Below are positions 46,287 to 55,648 of a stretch of DNA of 64,000 nt, piece after piece (within the stretch, counting starts at the first letter, position 1; each line of letters begins with the position of its first letter). The stretch is taken from the NCBI GenBank assembly GCA_910589195.1, contig CAJUTC010000011.1, positions 1-64,000 on the forward strand, read 5' to 3'. Source of the stretch: an uncultured Lachnospiraceae bacterium (lineage in GTDB: Bacteria > Bacillota > Clostridia > Lachnospirales > Lachnospiraceae). Both the position numbers and the translations under genes were made by a program. The notes under the pieces were generated by a model. It was not told the DNA's origin and made no database searches. It was given only the letters and a program-made list of their open reading frames with translations.

Positions 46287-46295
46287 TGCTATACT
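46287..46295 (+). promoter_or_regulatory. Extended -10 promoter of the asparaginase gene
   Basis: TATACT (46290-46295) is preceded by TG one base upstream (46287-46288), an extended -10 element. No good -35 is seen, which such promoters can tolerate. The transcript would start near 46302, within the longer open frame, which supports the downstream start codon. Confidence 0.55.
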
Positions 46296-46369
46296 ATCGA
46301 AAAAAACGCACAAACTATTCCATATCATGTTTCACCAGAATTTCCAAACCCAAAACAAGGAGATATCAA

Positions 46370-47398
46370 ATGCAGACAGCCAAAACAGAAAATCGAAAGC
46401 ATATTCTTATGATTGCCACTGGCGGAACCATTGCCTGTTGCCACAGTGACGCCGGCCTGACTCCCCTCTTATCCAGTGAAGAGCTGCTAAACTATGTACC
46501 TGCCGCCAAAGACTTCTGTACCATTACCGCTATCCAAGCTTTTAACATTGACAGTACCAATATGCAGCCTCGCCACTGGCTGCTCCTCTCCCATCTGATT
46601 GAAGAGCATTATTGGGAATACGATGGTTTTGTGATCTGCCACGGCACTGATACAATGGCCTACACGGCAGCGGCTTTATCCTATCTGGTGCAAAATACCA
46701 GAAAACCCATTGTAATCACCGGCGCCCAAAAACCAATTGACATGGAAATCACAGACGCCAAAGCAAACCTGCTAGACAGCCTGCGCTTTGCCTGCTGTGA
46801 AAAGGCTTATGGGGTGTCCATCGTGTTTGACGGCAAAGTAATCGCCGGCACCAGAGGAAAGAAAGAACGAACCAAAAGCTATAACGCATTTTCCAGCATT
46901 AATTTCCCATATATTGCCACCATCCAGGAAGAGCATATTCTGTTTTATCTGGATGATAAGGATCGAATTCAAGGAGATCTGCGTTTCTTTCATGCTGTAA
47001 ACGAAAATGTCGGCCTTCTCAAACTGATTCCTGCCGCGGACGCCAAACTTCTGGACTATATTGCAAAGCGGTATGATGGTGTCATTATTGAATCCTTTGG
47101 GGTGGGAGGGCTCCCCTCTTATGATGGCAGTGATTTCCGTGATTCCATCGCCCGCTGGATCAAACAGGGAAAAACTATCGTAATGACTACCCAGGTGACG
47201 AATGAAGGCAGCAATATGTCGGTCTATGAAGTGGGAAAGCAGATCAAACAAGAGTTTGGACTTTTGGAAGCGTATGATATGACATTAGAAGCGGCTGTTA
47301 CCAAATTAATGTGGATTTTAGGGCAGACAAAAGCGCCGGAAGAAATCCGGCGCCTGTTTTACCAGACAATCAATCGTGATATTTTGTGGAGAACCTGA
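46370..47398 (+). CDS. ansA: Asparaginase
   Basis: Type I-like asparaginase hydrolyses asparagine to aspartate and ammonia in the cytosol. The 342-residue protein has the first catalytic threonine in IATGGTIACC near residue 19, the second in HGTDTMAYTAAALSYL near 93, the lysine-containing VITGAQKP segment near 120, and TTQVTNEGSN near 290. There is no signal peptide. The open frame begins 40 codons upstream, but the ATG at 46370 has AAGGAGATATCAA just before it and a promoter lies inside the longer frame, so I use it. It is a single-gene unit. Confidence 0.95.
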   Translation: MQTAKTENRKHILMIATGGTIACCHSDAGLTPLLSSEELLNYVPAAKDFCTITAIQAFNIDSTNMQPRHWLLLSHLIEEHYWEYDGFVICHGTDTMAYTAAALSYLVQNTRKPIVITGAQKPIDMEITDAKANLLDSLRFACCEKAYGVSIVFDGKVIAGTRGKKERTKSYNAFSSINFPYIATIQEEHILFYLDDKDRIQGDLRFFHAVNENVGLLKLIPAADAKLLDYIAKRYDGVIIESFGVGGLPSYDGSDFRDSIARWIKQGKTIVMTTQVTNEGSNMSVYEVGKQIKQEFGLLEAYDMTLEAAVTKLMWILGQTKAPEEIRRLFYQTINRDILWRT

Positions 47399-47453
47399 CA
47401 AAACAGCTCTGCCAGTTTCCCTCCAAATCCTACGAATCTGGTGTTTTCCTTAT

Positions 47454-47924
47454 TTATTCGTCCACTGCTTTGTACTCAATCCCGTTAATCAGTTCTTTCT
47501 TGGTGTAGAACGTGAGGATTGCGTCATCTGAAGTATAAATATAAGTTCCCTTTTCCTCCACATAATCATCTCCATACGCTTCCTTCATCTCTTCGATGGT
47601 CGATCCGATATGGATTCCTTCCGGGGTAGTGGTTTCTTCTCCTAAAAACCAAATGGATTTAATATAGTCGCCACTGCCTGACGGATATGTGGATAGCTCA
47701 AAACCGTCATAGGTAAACACCCGTTCCTTTCCCTGGTGCCTTACACTCTGAGCCTCATAGTAAGTTTCCGCCTTGCCTAATGCCGAAAGCACCTCCGACG
47801 CATCCTGGTTCATAGAAATCTCGACCTCTCCCGCGTCAAATACGTAAGCAAAGCTGGTTAATACGCCTGCCTGGCACATACACATAAACACCGCGACCAG
47901 CAGGCAGCAAACTCTCCTTTTCAT
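47454..47924 (-). CDS. Small secreted protein of unknown function
   Basis: The 156-residue protein has a basic N-terminus and a hydrophobic signal segment (VCCLLVAVFMCMCQAGVL) with likely cleavage after SFA. The mature part is acidic and shows VLSALGKAETYYEAQS and a GIHIGSTIEEMKEAYGDDY motif, a pattern seen in small exported beta-rich proteins, with no named family that I recognise. AGGAGAGATTACG precedes the ATG, and a sigma-A promoter lies about 90 bases upstream. It converges with asparaginase and is not clearly linked to rpiB, which is upstream. Confidence 0.75.
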   Translation of the reverse strand: MKRRVCCLLVAVFMCMCQAGVLTSFAYVFDAGEVEISMNQDASEVLSALGKAETYYEAQSVRHQGKERVFTYDGFELSTYPSGSGDYIKSIWFLGEETTTPEGIHIGSTIEEMKEAYGDDYVEEKGTYIYTSDDAILTFYTKKELINGIEYKAVDE

Positions 47925-48018
47925 CGTAATCTCTCCTATCCTTATACTGCCCTTCAGGACACATAAGCCACAAACGCCCGTTTCCGCAAAGCAGCAGAGC
48001 CATTCTTTTTATGTTCTA

Positions 48019-48047
48019 AATATAACATGGATAAATTACGATTTCAA
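48019..48047 (-). promoter_or_regulatory. Promoter of the small secreted protein gene
   Basis: Minus-strand TTGAAA (48047-48042) and TATATT (48024-48019) are 17 bases apart, giving a leader of about 85 bases. It lies between the rpiB stop and the gene, so the two genes are separate units at least in part. Confidence 0.7.
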
Positions 48048-48079
48048 GGGTATGAAAGCCTTACAAATCTTACAATTCT

Positions 48080-48520
48080 CTAACGATTTTCAATCTCCAT
48101 TATTTGGTCTACCCGCCTCTGGTGACGCCCGCCTTCAAATTCCGCTTCCAGCCATTGATCCACAATCATCTTTGCCAGTTCTGAACCTACCACCCGGGCT
48201 CCAAATGCCAATATGTTCGTATTATTATGCATCTTGGATAATTTGGCGCTAAAGGGTTCGCTGCAGACACATGTCCGGATCCCCTTTACTTTATTCGCCG
48301 CCAGGGAGATTCCAATCCCGGTGCCGCAAATCAAAATCCCCAAATCCGCTTCTTTTGCCGCAACCGCACGGCCTACCTTTTCTCCATAAACCGGGTAGTC
48401 ACAACTTTCTGTGGAATTGGTTCCCAAATCCATAATTTCATATCCTTTTTCTTCCAGATATGCCTTAATCTCCAGCTTTAATTCTACTCCGCTGTGATCA
48501 TTTCCCATTGCGATAATCAT
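48080..48520 (-). CDS. rpiB: Ribose 5-phosphate isomerase B
   Basis: RpiB interconverts ribose 5-phosphate and ribulose 5-phosphate in the pentose phosphate pathway. The 146-residue protein has the family start IIAMGNDHSGVELK, the active-site cysteine in LICGTGIGISLAANK near residue 66, the RTCVCSEP loop, and the MHNNTNILAFGARVVG segment. The frame begins five codons earlier, but the ATG at 48520 is well placed after AGGAG. It overlaps the end of aroC by 23 bases, so the two are translationally coupled. Confidence 0.96.
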   Translation of the reverse strand: MIIAMGNDHSGVELKLEIKAYLEEKGYEIMDLGTNSTESCDYPVYGEKVGRAVAAKEADLGILICGTGIGISLAANKVKGIRTCVCSEPFSAKLSKMHNNTNILAFGARVVGSELAKMIVDQWLEAEFEGGRHQRRVDQIMEIENR

Positions 48521-49628
48521 GTAACTCTCCTCCATAAATCCGGCGCAGCCACTCCATGCGGGAACTCATCCCCGCAAGCATCAAATCCAGCACCACCAGG
48601 GCTGCCATCGCTTCCACTACTACCACTGCCCTGGGCACAATAATCGGGTCGTGCCGTCCCGAAATTTCCAGTTCCAGTTCCCTGCCATCCCTGGTCACAC
48701 TTTTCTGGCGTGACGCGATGGAGGGCGTAGGCTTAATTGCCGCCCGAAACAAAACTGCCGAACCATCGCTGATTCCTCCTAACACGCCTCCTGAATGGTT
48801 AGTTTCCTTTACCACTTGTCCGTTGGAATCCAAGCGGAAGCTGTCATTATTGCCGCTTCCGGCGGAAAATGCCGCCTTCAGACCATCGCCTATTTCAAAA
48901 GCCTTCACCGCCCCGATGGAAAGGATGGCCTTTGCCAGGTTAGCATCCAGTTTATCAAATACCGGCTCTCCCACTCCCGGGGGAAGGCCGATAATCACAC
49001 ATTCCGCCACACCGCCTACCGAATCCTTCCTGGCCATAGCTTCTTCCAGGTACGCTTCCGCCTCTAAGGCCGCTTTCCGGTCCGGCATGTACAGCCGGTT
49101 CTGCCACATCTGTTCCAGATCAAACCGTTCCGGATCCACGGATACGGAACCTACCGACTTGGTATACGCCTGGATCGAAATCCCCAGGTCTTCTAAAATT
49201 TTAAGCGCTATCGCCCCTGCAGCTACCCTTCCTATGGTTTCCCGGCCTGAAGAGCGTCCCCCGCCCCGGTAATCCCGGAATCCATACTTGGCGTCAAAGG
49301 TATAATCCCCATGACCGGGCCGGTAACTATCCTTGATAGCGCTGTAATCCCTGGAGCGCTGATCCGTGTTCCTGACTTCCAGGGCAATGGGCGTGCCAGT
49401 GGTCTTGCCCTCAAATACGCCGGAAAGGATTTCCACCTGATCCCCCTCCTGGCGCTGGGTGGTAAACTTACTCTGCCCCGGCTTTCTCCGATCCAGATAT
49501 TTTTGTATATCTGCCTCGCACAGGGAGAGGCCGGCGGGACATCCATCCACAACGACGCCGATCCCCTTGCCATGGCTTTCCCCCCATGTCATAATCTTAA
49601 ATTGATCGCCAAATGTCGAACCTGCCAT
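48498..49628 (-). CDS. aroC: Chorismate synthase
   Basis: AroC makes chorismate from 5-enolpyruvylshikimate 3-phosphate using reduced FMN. The 376-residue protein shows WGESHGKGIGVVVDGCPAG at the N-terminus with the catalytic histidine, the RPGHGDYTFDAKYGFRDYRGGGRSSGRET region (interrupted here) near residue 100, the GSGNNDSF FMN-binding segment near 252, and KPTPSIASRQKSV. It lies 10 bases from the lactonase-family gene. A strong start is at 49628 with an upstream purine-rich site. No other shikimate pathway gene is in this window except pheA, 5 kb away. Confidence 0.97.
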   Translation of the reverse strand: MAGSTFGDQFKIMTWGESHGKGIGVVVDGCPAGLSLCEADIQKYLDRRKPGQSKFTTQRQEGDQVEILSGVFEGKTTGTPIALEVRNTDQRSRDYSAIKDSYRPGHGDYTFDAKYGFRDYRGGGRSSGRETIGRVAAGAIALKILEDLGISIQAYTKSVGSVSVDPERFDLEQMWQNRLYMPDRKAALEAEAYLEEAMARKDSVGGVAECVIIGLPPGVGEPVFDKLDANLAKAILSIGAVKAFEIGDGLKAAFSAGSGNNDSFRLDSNGQVVKETNHSGGVLGGISDGSAVLFRAAIKPTPSIASRQKSVTRDGRELELEISGRHDPIIVPRAVVVVEAMAALVVLDLMLAGMSSRMEWLRRIYGGELHDYRNGK

Positions 49629-49638
49629 CTTTTGCCCC

Positions 49639-50694
49639 TTAATCCGAAATCTTTACAATCGCGCAGCAGTTAGGCTCATTAACCTGAACCGGCCTGCCGC
49701 ACATAATCAGAAGCCCTTTCTCATAGTCAAGCTGGAAAAAGGTGATATCGCCCGTTTCATGGTTAATGCTGGCCACATGCTTCTGATCAGGAAAAACGGC
49801 CACATCCTTTGGATAATCCCCGCTGATAGGCAGGCTGCACAACAGTTCTAACATCCCTGTTTCTTCATCTCTGGCGAAGGTGCTTAGTACATTATCTCCC
49901 GCATTGGAGCAATACATATATTTATTATCCGGGGAAAGACGCATAGCGCAGGCCGCGGTCAGCTCGGAGTACTGATCCCGCTTTCCTATGGTAGATATGG
50001 TCTGGATCTTTTCCAGCTTTGGCGCCTTCTCTCCCGTCTGGTAGGTAAATACGTCAATTACATTCTTCTGTTCATACATCAGATACATAAAGCGGCCATC
50101 ATTGCTGAACCGGAACTGCCTGGGAGCCGACTCCCGTTCACAGCGCACCGCATCCACCTGAACCAATTTTTCGTCGTCAAACCGGTAAATCCTAACCTGG
50201 TCAATCCCCAGATCCGCAACCATAATAAACTTCTTATCTGGTGTCATCCTGGTGCAGCTTACATGGGGCCGGAAATTACGCTCTGCCACAGAGCCGTACC
50301 CTTTATGGAACACACCGTCCACTATGGGGCCAATGGAGCCATCCTGTTCAAGCCTTAAAACAGTAGCCTTCCCATCGTGATATCCGGAAACAAAGATATA
50401 CTTATCTTCTTTATCGGTGGACAAGTGGCAGCCTCTCATCCCTTTAATATTTTTGCTGTTTAACCGGCTTAAACTGCCGTTTTCCAGAATCCGGAACGCC
50501 ACCACCCCTTCATCGGCAATGGAATATAAATTTTTTCCGCTGTTGGAAGCGATTACATAGGACGAATTATCAACTTCCACTTCGCAGCGCTCCTTAAAAA
50601 TCCCCTTTTCCACATCCACATCGTAAACGGTAATGCCTTTTGCTTTTCCAGTGTAGGAATAGGAACCCACATAAGCCATATATTTTCCTTTCAT
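49639..50694 (-). CDS. Lactonase family beta-propeller protein
   Basis: The 351-residue protein has a seven-bladed-propeller pattern (KGITVYDVDVEKGIFKE, SGKNLYSIADEGVVAFRI, PHVSCTRMTPDKKFIMVADLGIDQVRIYRF), characteristic of the Pgl/YkgB-type lactonase family that includes 6-phosphogluconolactonase. The exact substrate is not proven. The ATG at 50694 is 12 bases after GAGGAGG; an ATG five codons later (50679) has AAAGGA six bases upstream and is an alternative start. The frame itself extends 17 codons further upstream without support. It stands 10 bases before aroC in the same direction and may share its transcript. Confidence 0.85.
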   Translation of the reverse strand: MKGKYMAYVGSYSYTGKAKGITVYDVDVEKGIFKERCEVEVDNSSYVIASNSGKNLYSIADEGVVAFRILENGSLSRLNSKNIKGMRGCHLSTDKEDKYIFVSGYHDGKATVLRLEQDGSIGPIVDGVFHKGYGSVAERNFRPHVSCTRMTPDKKFIMVADLGIDQVRIYRFDDEKLVQVDAVRCERESAPRQFRFSNDGRFMYLMYEQKNVIDVFTYQTGEKAPKLEKIQTISTIGKRDQYSELTAACAMRLSPDNKYMYCSNAGDNVLSTFARDEETGMLELLCSLPISGDYPKDVAVFPDQKHVASINHETGDITFFQLDYEKGLLIMCGRPVQVNEPNCCAIVKISD

Positions 50695-50740
50695 ATCCGT
50701 TTCAATCCTCCTCAATTGCCAATTTAAGCAAGCTATCCAT

Positions 50741-50769
50741 ATCATATCACAATTTTGTCATTTTGTTAA
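50741..50769 (-). promoter_or_regulatory. Promoter of the lactonase-aroC-rpiB unit
   Basis: Minus-strand TTAACA (50769-50764) and TATGAT (50746-50741) are 17 bases apart. The perfect palindrome TTTTGTTAACAAAA (50761-50774) covers the -35 box and could be an operator. Confidence 0.7.
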
Positions 50770-50875
50770 CAAAAATTTGCAGGGAATCCTCACAAATCTG
50801 CCCTGGAATTCCTGCAGTTTTTCTTGCGTTTTTTGCCTTTTCACAGACAGGTGCCGAAAATTTTTATTTCGGGTA

Positions 50876-50903
50876 TTGACACCAGGAAAAATCTCTGTAT
50901 AAT
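50876..50903 (+). promoter_or_regulatory. Promoter of the XRE-pot operon
   Basis: TTGACA (50876-50881) and TATAAT (50898-50903) are 16 bases apart, both exact consensus hexamers. The leader of about 115 bases contains inverted repeats that may be operator sites. Confidence 0.85.
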
Positions 50904-50914
50904 AAGATCTGTTT

Positions 50915-50931
50915 GTTTAAAAATACTAAAC
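50915..50931 (+). promoter_or_regulatory. Candidate operator for the XRE-cupin regulator
   Basis: GTTTAAAAATACTAAAC is an inverted repeat (GTTTA/TAAAC) 12 bases after the -10 box. AAATACTAA here is also repeated in inverse as TTAGTATTT near 50955-50963. Such a site just after the transcription start fits autorepression by the adjacent regulator. Confidence 0.45.
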
Positions 50932-51023
50932 TTTAAAACTATTTTTATTGTCAGTTAGTATTTATAAACTTTTTGTACAGTATATTTAACTGGAGGAAGC
51001 AGGCTGATTTTAAAGGAGGTTTT

Positions 51024-51557
51024 ATGGAAATCGGAGCAAAATTAAAAGAGCTGCGGGTCTTAAAGGGGCTGACGCAGGAAGAGCTGGCAGACCGGGCAGA
51101 GCTTTCAAAGGGGTTTATCTCCCAGGTGGAACGGGATCTTACTTCCCCATCCATCGCCACCCTGATGGATATTTTGCAGTGCCTGGGCACTACCATAGGG
51201 GAATTTTTTAATGAAACTCCGGAGGAACAGATTGTGTTCGGAAAAGGAGATTACTTTGAAAAGGAAGATTCGGAATACCAAAATACCATTAAATGGATCA
51301 TTCCCAATGCCCAGAAAAATTCCATGGAGCCGATTCTCCTCACCTTGGCTCCAGGAGGTTCCACTTATCCGGATAATCCCCATGAAGGGGAGGAATTCGG
51401 CTATCTTTTAAGCGGAGCCGTTTCGATTCATTTAGGAAATAAAATATATAAGGCCAAAAAAGGGGAATCCTTTTATTATACTGCTGACCAAAAGCATTAT
51501 CTCACCAGCAAAAGCGGGGCATCCTTAATCTGGGTTAGTTCCCCGCCAAGCTTTTAA
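51024..51557 (+). CDS. XRE family regulator with cupin domain
   Basis: The 177-residue protein has an N-terminal helix-turn-helix (LTQEELADRAELSKGFISQVERD) and a C-terminal cupin sensor domain (GGSTYPDNPHEGEEFGYLLSGAVSIHLGNK interrupted; YTADQKHYL). This HTH plus cupin arrangement is shared with PuuR-type regulators of polyamine metabolism. The frame starts 17 codons earlier; the ATG at 51024 has AAAGGAGG four bases upstream and is at the correct domain start. It is 64 bases before potA, in the same direction, so it very likely senses polyamines and controls the transporter operon. Confidence 0.93.
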   Translation: MEIGAKLKELRVLKGLTQEELADRAELSKGFISQVERDLTSPSIATLMDILQCLGTTIGEFFNETPEEQIVFGKGDYFEKEDSEYQNTIKWIIPNAQKNSMEPILLTLAPGGSTYPDNPHEGEEFGYLLSGAVSIHLGNKIYKAKKGESFYYTADQKHYLTSKSGASLIWVSSPPSF

Positions 51558-51621
51558 TATTTAGCAGCACGTTGCCGTTTGGCAGAACTGCTTCCATTAT
51601 TTACCATTAGGAGGAACAGCC

Positions 51622-52698
51622 ATGAATCAGCCACTGATTGATTTGCAGCATATTTCAAAGAGTTATGACGGTACAATGGTACTGGATGATTTAAGCCTTA
51701 CAGTAAAGGAAAACAGTTTTGTCACGTTACTGGGGCCCAGCGGCTGTGGAAAGACTACTACGCTGCGTATTATTGGAGGATTTGAATCTCCAGATTCTGG
51801 AAAGGTAATTTTTGACGGAGCGGATATTACCAGCCTTCCCCCAAATAAGCGTTCCCTTAACACGGTTTTTCAGAAATACGCGTTGTTTACCCACATGACC
51901 ATTGCTGAAAATATTGCGTTCGGCCTGAAAATTAAAAATAAGACCAAGGCTTACATAGATGGTAAAATCAAGTACGCGTTAAAGCTGGTAAATTTAGACG
52001 GTTACGAGCACCGATCTGTAGAATCCCTTTCCGGAGGGCAGCAGCAGCGGATCGCCATTGCCCGGGCTATTGTAAACGAACCAAGGCTACTGCTCTTGGA
52101 TGAGCCATTAGGCGCCCTGGATTTGAAACTGCGCCAGGATATGCAATATGAACTGATCCGGCTGAAAAATGAGCTGGGGATTACCTTTATTTATGTTACC
52201 CATGACCAGGAAGAAGCCCTGACCATGTCAGATACGATTGTAGTAATGAACCAGGGCTACATCCAACAGATGGGAAGCCCGGAAAATATTTATAATGAGC
52301 CGGAAAATGCTTTTGTGGCAGATTTTATTGGCGACAGCAATATTGTTCCCGGCATTATGCTCAGAGATGAGCTGGTGGAAATTTTTGGTGCCAAATTTAC
52401 TTGTGTGGATAAAGGATTTGGAACCAACCGCCCTGTGGATGTGGTAATCCGTCCGGAGGATATTGATCTGGTGGAACCAGGCCATGGAACGCTTAGCGGC
52501 ATTGTCACGCATCTGATTTTTAAAGGCGTCCACTATGAGATGGAAGTTACCACCCCGGACGGTTATGAATGGCTGGTTCATTCCACTGACCTGTTTCCAG
52601 TAGGCAGACAAGTGGATATCCATGTAGATCCCTTTGATATCCAAATTATGAATAAACCGGCTTCGGAAGATGAGGAGGCCATAGGAGTTAATGAATAA
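51622..52698 (+). CDS. potA: Spermidine/putrescine ABC transporter ATPase
   Basis: PotA energises polyamine import. The 358-residue protein has Walker [15 protein letters not shown] near residue 35, the Q-loop in [13 protein letters not shown], the signature [15 protein letters not shown] near 135, Walker [14 protein letters not shown], the switch histidine in VTHDQEEA, and a C-terminal TOBE-like domain. The ATG follows AGGAGG at seven bases. It overlaps potB by eight bases. The order regulator, potA, potB, potCD is a complete import system. Confidence 0.96.
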   Translation: MNQPLIDLQHISKSYDGTMVLDDLSLTVKENSFVTLLGPSGCGKTTTLRIIGGFESPDSGKVIFDGADITSLPPNKRSLNTVFQKYALFTHMTIAENIAFGLKIKNKTKAYIDGKIKYALKLVNLDGYEHRSVESLSGGQQQRIAIARAIVNEPRLLLLDEPLGALDLKLRQDMQYELIRLKNELGITFIYVTHDQEEALTMSDTIVVMNQGYIQQMGSPENIYNEPENAFVADFIGDSNIVPGIMLRDELVEIFGAKFTCVDKGFGTNRPVDVVIRPEDIDLVEPGHGTLSGIVTHLIFKGVHYEMEVTTPDGYEWLVHSTDLFPVGRQVDIHVDPFDIQIMNKPASEDEEAIGVNE

Positions 52699-53503
52699 AA
52701 AATTACTATCCGGACCTTATATGATATGGATGGTTGGATTTACCATCATCCCTCTGGCATTAATCGTATATTATGGCATGACTGATCGGACAGGCGCTTT
52801 TACCCTGGAAAATATCCTGGCTATTGCCACCGCTGAGCACGCAAAGGCCCTGTGGCTTTCTCTTGGCCTTTCCCTGATTGCCACTGTCCTATGTCTGCTG
52901 CTTGCCTATCCGCTGGCCATGATCCTCCGCTCAAAGGGAACCGGGGGAGGCGGATTTGTTGTATTTATCTTTATCCTGCCTATGTGGATGAATTTCCTGC
53001 TCCGCACCCTGGCATGGCAAACCCTTTTGGAAAAAGGCGGCGTTATTAATGGAATCCTGTCTGTCCTCCATCTGCCGCCCCAAAACCTGATAAACACCCC
53101 TGCCGCCATTATTCTGGGAATGGTTTATAACTTTATGCCCTTTATGGTGCTTCCTATTTATAATGTGCTGTCAAAAATTGATGACAATACCATTAACGCC
53201 GCAAAAGACTTAGGCGCTAATTCCTTCCAGACCTTCTGGCATATCCTTTTGCCTTTAAGCGTCCCAGGGATTATCAGCGGTATTAATATGGTATTTGTCC
53301 CGGCTCTCACTACCTTTGTGATCAGCAACTTGTTAGGCGGAAGCAAAATCCTTTTGGTAGGCAATGTAATCGAACAGGAGTTTACCAAGGGCAGTAACTG
53401 GCATTTAGGATCCGGCCTGTCTTTGGTGCTGATGGTATTTATCTTAATCAGTATGGCTCTGATTGCCAAATACGATAAGAATGGGGAGGGAACCACATTT
53501 TGA
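52691..53503 (+). CDS. potB: Polyamine ABC transporter permease PotB
   Basis: The 270-residue integral membrane protein has six predicted helices and the coupling motif EAA-like [25 protein letters not shown] near residue 170. It is the first of the two permeases of the PotABCD importer. The ATG is 4 bases after TAGGAG and overlaps potA by eight bases, and the stop overlaps the potCD start as TGATG, so all three are translationally coupled. Confidence 0.95.
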   Translation: MNKKLLSGPYMIWMVGFTIIPLALIVYYGMTDRTGAFTLENILAIATAEHAKALWLSLGLSLIATVLCLLLAYPLAMILRSKGTGGGGFVVFIFILPMWMNFLLRTLAWQTLLEKGGVINGILSVLHLPPQNLINTPAAIILGMVYNFMPFMVLPIYNVLSKIDDNTINAAKDLGANSFQTFWHILLPLSVPGIISGINMVFVPALTTFVISNLLGGSKILLVGNVIEQEFTKGSNWHLGSGLSLVLMVFILISMALIAKYDKNGEGTTF

Positions 53504-55452
53504 TGAAACATACCCAAAAATCCCTGAAACAGTTTGTTTCTAATTTTTATCTGGTTTTGATCTTAATTTTTTTATATGCCCCTATTATGACTATGATGGT
53601 ACTATCCTTTAATACTTCAAAATCCAGAACCCAGTGGGGCGGCTTTACCTTAAGCTGGTATAGCCAGATGCTTTCGGATCCAAAGATTGTTTCCGCCCTT
53701 TATAACACTCTGCTGATTGCTTTTATCTCTGCGCTGGCTGCCTGCATCATCGGCACGGCGGCGGCTATCGCTATTGATAGTATGAAGCCGGTTAGCCGGA
53801 CTATTGTTCTTGGGATTACCAATATCCCTATGCTTAACGCAGATATTGTAACGGGAATTTCCCTGATGCTGGCTTTTATCGCATTCGGGATTTCATTAGG
53901 ATTCAAAACCATTTTAATCTCCCATATAACATTTAACATTCCTTACGTGATCTTAAGCGTTATGCCAAAGTTAAAGCAGACCAGCAAAAGCACGTATGAA
54001 GCCGCCCTGGACTTAGGCGCCAGCCCTGTTTACGCCTTTTTTAAGGTGGTATTTCCGGATATTATGCCAGGTGTGCTCTCCGGCTTCCTTCTGGCCTTTA
54101 CCATGTCCCTGGATGATTTTATTATCACCCACTTTACCCGGGGAGCCGGAATCAATACCTTGTCCACCCTGATCTACAGCCAGGTGCGCCGGGGAATCCA
54201 GCCTTCCATGTACGCCCTGTCCTCCGTGATTTTTTTAACTGTACTGATTTTACTTTTAATAACAAATTATAAGCCTGGCGAAAAAGAGCCTGTCCCAGGC
54301 ATGGCTCCCTCAAATCCATCCGGCTCCTCATCCTCCGGTTCAAAGGGCAGCCTTGCGGAGAGGATTCAAAAAGGCGCAATGGCCATCGCCGCCGTAGCCA
54401 TCGTTATTTCCGTAGGCTGGATTACCATTAAAAAATATTCCGTTTCCAGCAGCAATGAATTGTACGTCTATAACTGGGGCGAATATATTGACGAGGAAGT
54501 GATTTCTATGTTTGAAGAGGAAACCGGGATTCACGTCACCTATGATATGTTTGAAACAAATGAGGAAATGTACCCTGTAATTGAAGCTGGGGCAGTAATG
54601 TATGATGTGGTTTGCCCCTCTGATTACATGATTCAAAAAATGATGGAAAATGATTTGCTGGCAGAAATTGACTTTAACAATATCCCCAATATTGATCAGA
54701 TCAACCCGATTTATATGGAAATGTCAAAATCCTTTGATCCTCAGAATAAATATTCTGTGCCCTACTGCTGGGGTACGGTGGGAATTCTTTACAATACAAA
54801 GCGTTTAAACGAGCTTGGCGTATCTGTGCCTGAGAGCTGGAATGATTTGTGGGATCCGGCATTATCCGGGGAAATCTTAATGCAGGACAGTGTCCGTGAC
54901 GCTTTTATGGTAGCGCTTAAGGGACTTCATTACTCCATGAACACCACAGAGCTTTCCCAGCTTCAGGAAGCTAAACAGCGCTTAATCGACCAGAAGCCTT
55001 TGGTACAGGCTTACGTAATCGACCAGGTGCGTGACAAAATGATCGGAGGCGAAGCCGCCGTAGGCGTAATTTACTCCGGGGAAATGCTTTACATCCAGGA
55101 AGAAGTGGAAAACCTGGGGCTGGATTACCAATTGGAATACATCATCCCCAAAGAAGGCACCAATCTTTGGCTGGATTCCTGGGTTATTCCCTCTAATGCC
55201 GCAAATAAAGAAAACGCGGAAAAATGGATCAATTTCCTGTGCCGCCCGGAAATCGCCCTGCGGAATTTTGAATACATCACGTATCCCACCCCGAACCAGG
55301 GCGCTTTTGAGCTTTTGGAACCGGAGCTTCAAGAAAACAAGGCGATTTTTCCCGACATTAACAACCTGGAAAACAGCGAGGTTTACCGTTATCTAGGAGA
55401 TGAAGATGACGCCATTTACAACGCGCTGTGGAAGGAAGTAAAATCCCGGTAG
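53503..55452 (+). CDS. potCD: Fused polyamine permease and substrate-binding protein (PotCD)
   Basis: The 649-residue protein joins two functions. Residues 1-260 are a PotC permease with six membrane helices and the EAALDLGASPVYAFFKVVFPDIMPG coupling loop (interrupted). A serine- and glycine-rich linker (about 268-285) is followed by a membrane helix (MAIAAVAIVISVGWITI) and then a PotD-type polyamine-binding domain (LYVYNWGEYIDEEVISMFEEETG near residue 325, through DSWVIPSNA near 555). The fusion keeps the binding protein on the outside, tethered to the transporter. The ATG at 53503 overlaps the potB stop. A hairpin terminator follows. Confidence 0.95.
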   Translation: MKHTQKSLKQFVSNFYLVLILIFLYAPIMTMMVLSFNTSKSRTQWGGFTLSWYSQMLSDPKIVSALYNTLLIAFISALAACIIGTAAAIAIDSMKPVSRTIVLGITNIPMLNADIVTGISLMLAFIAFGISLGFKTILISHITFNIPYVILSVMPKLKQTSKSTYEAALDLGASPVYAFFKVVFPDIMPGVLSGFLLAFTMSLDDFIITHFTRGAGINTLSTLIYSQVRRGIQPSMYALSSVIFLTVLILLLITNYKPGEKEPVPGMAPSNPSGSSSSGSKGSLAERIQKGAMAIAAVAIVISVGWITIKKYSVSSSNELYVYNWGEYIDEEVISMFEEETGIHVTYDMFETNEEMYPVIEAGAVMYDVVCPSDYMIQKMMENDLLAEIDFNNIPNIDQINPIYMEMSKSFDPQNKYSVPYCWGTVGILYNTKRLNELGVSVPESWNDLWDPALSGEILMQDSVRDAFMVALKGLHYSMNTTELSQLQEAKQRLIDQKPLVQAYVIDQVRDKMIGGEAAVGVIYSGEMLYIQEEVENLGLDYQLEYIIPKEGTNLWLDSWVIPSNAANKENAEKWINFLCRPEIALRNFEYITYPTPNQGAFELLEPELQENKAIFPDINNLENSEVYRYLGDEDDAIYNALWKEVKSR

Positions 55453-55496
55453 CAGATATGGGGCAGCGCGTCTATCCCTATCCCAGTCCAAATGAA

Positions 55497-55543
55497 AAAA
55501 TTTCTGTCATAAAATGGAGTTCCCGTTTTCTGGCAGAAATTTT
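55497..55543 (+). terminator. Terminator after potCD
   Basis: AAATTTCTG and CAGAAATTT form the outer stem and AAAA/TTTT an inner stem around CGGGAA-type bases; TTTTTACTG follows. It lies 45 bases after the potCD stop codon. Confidence 0.65.
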
Positions 55544-55648
55544 TACTGCGGATAACGCTACCACTTTTGAAACGCTTATCTGAAATATTTATCTGAAATT
55601 TTGCTTTCCGTCTTTCATTGATCAACAAGACCTAGAACCATTGACGAT

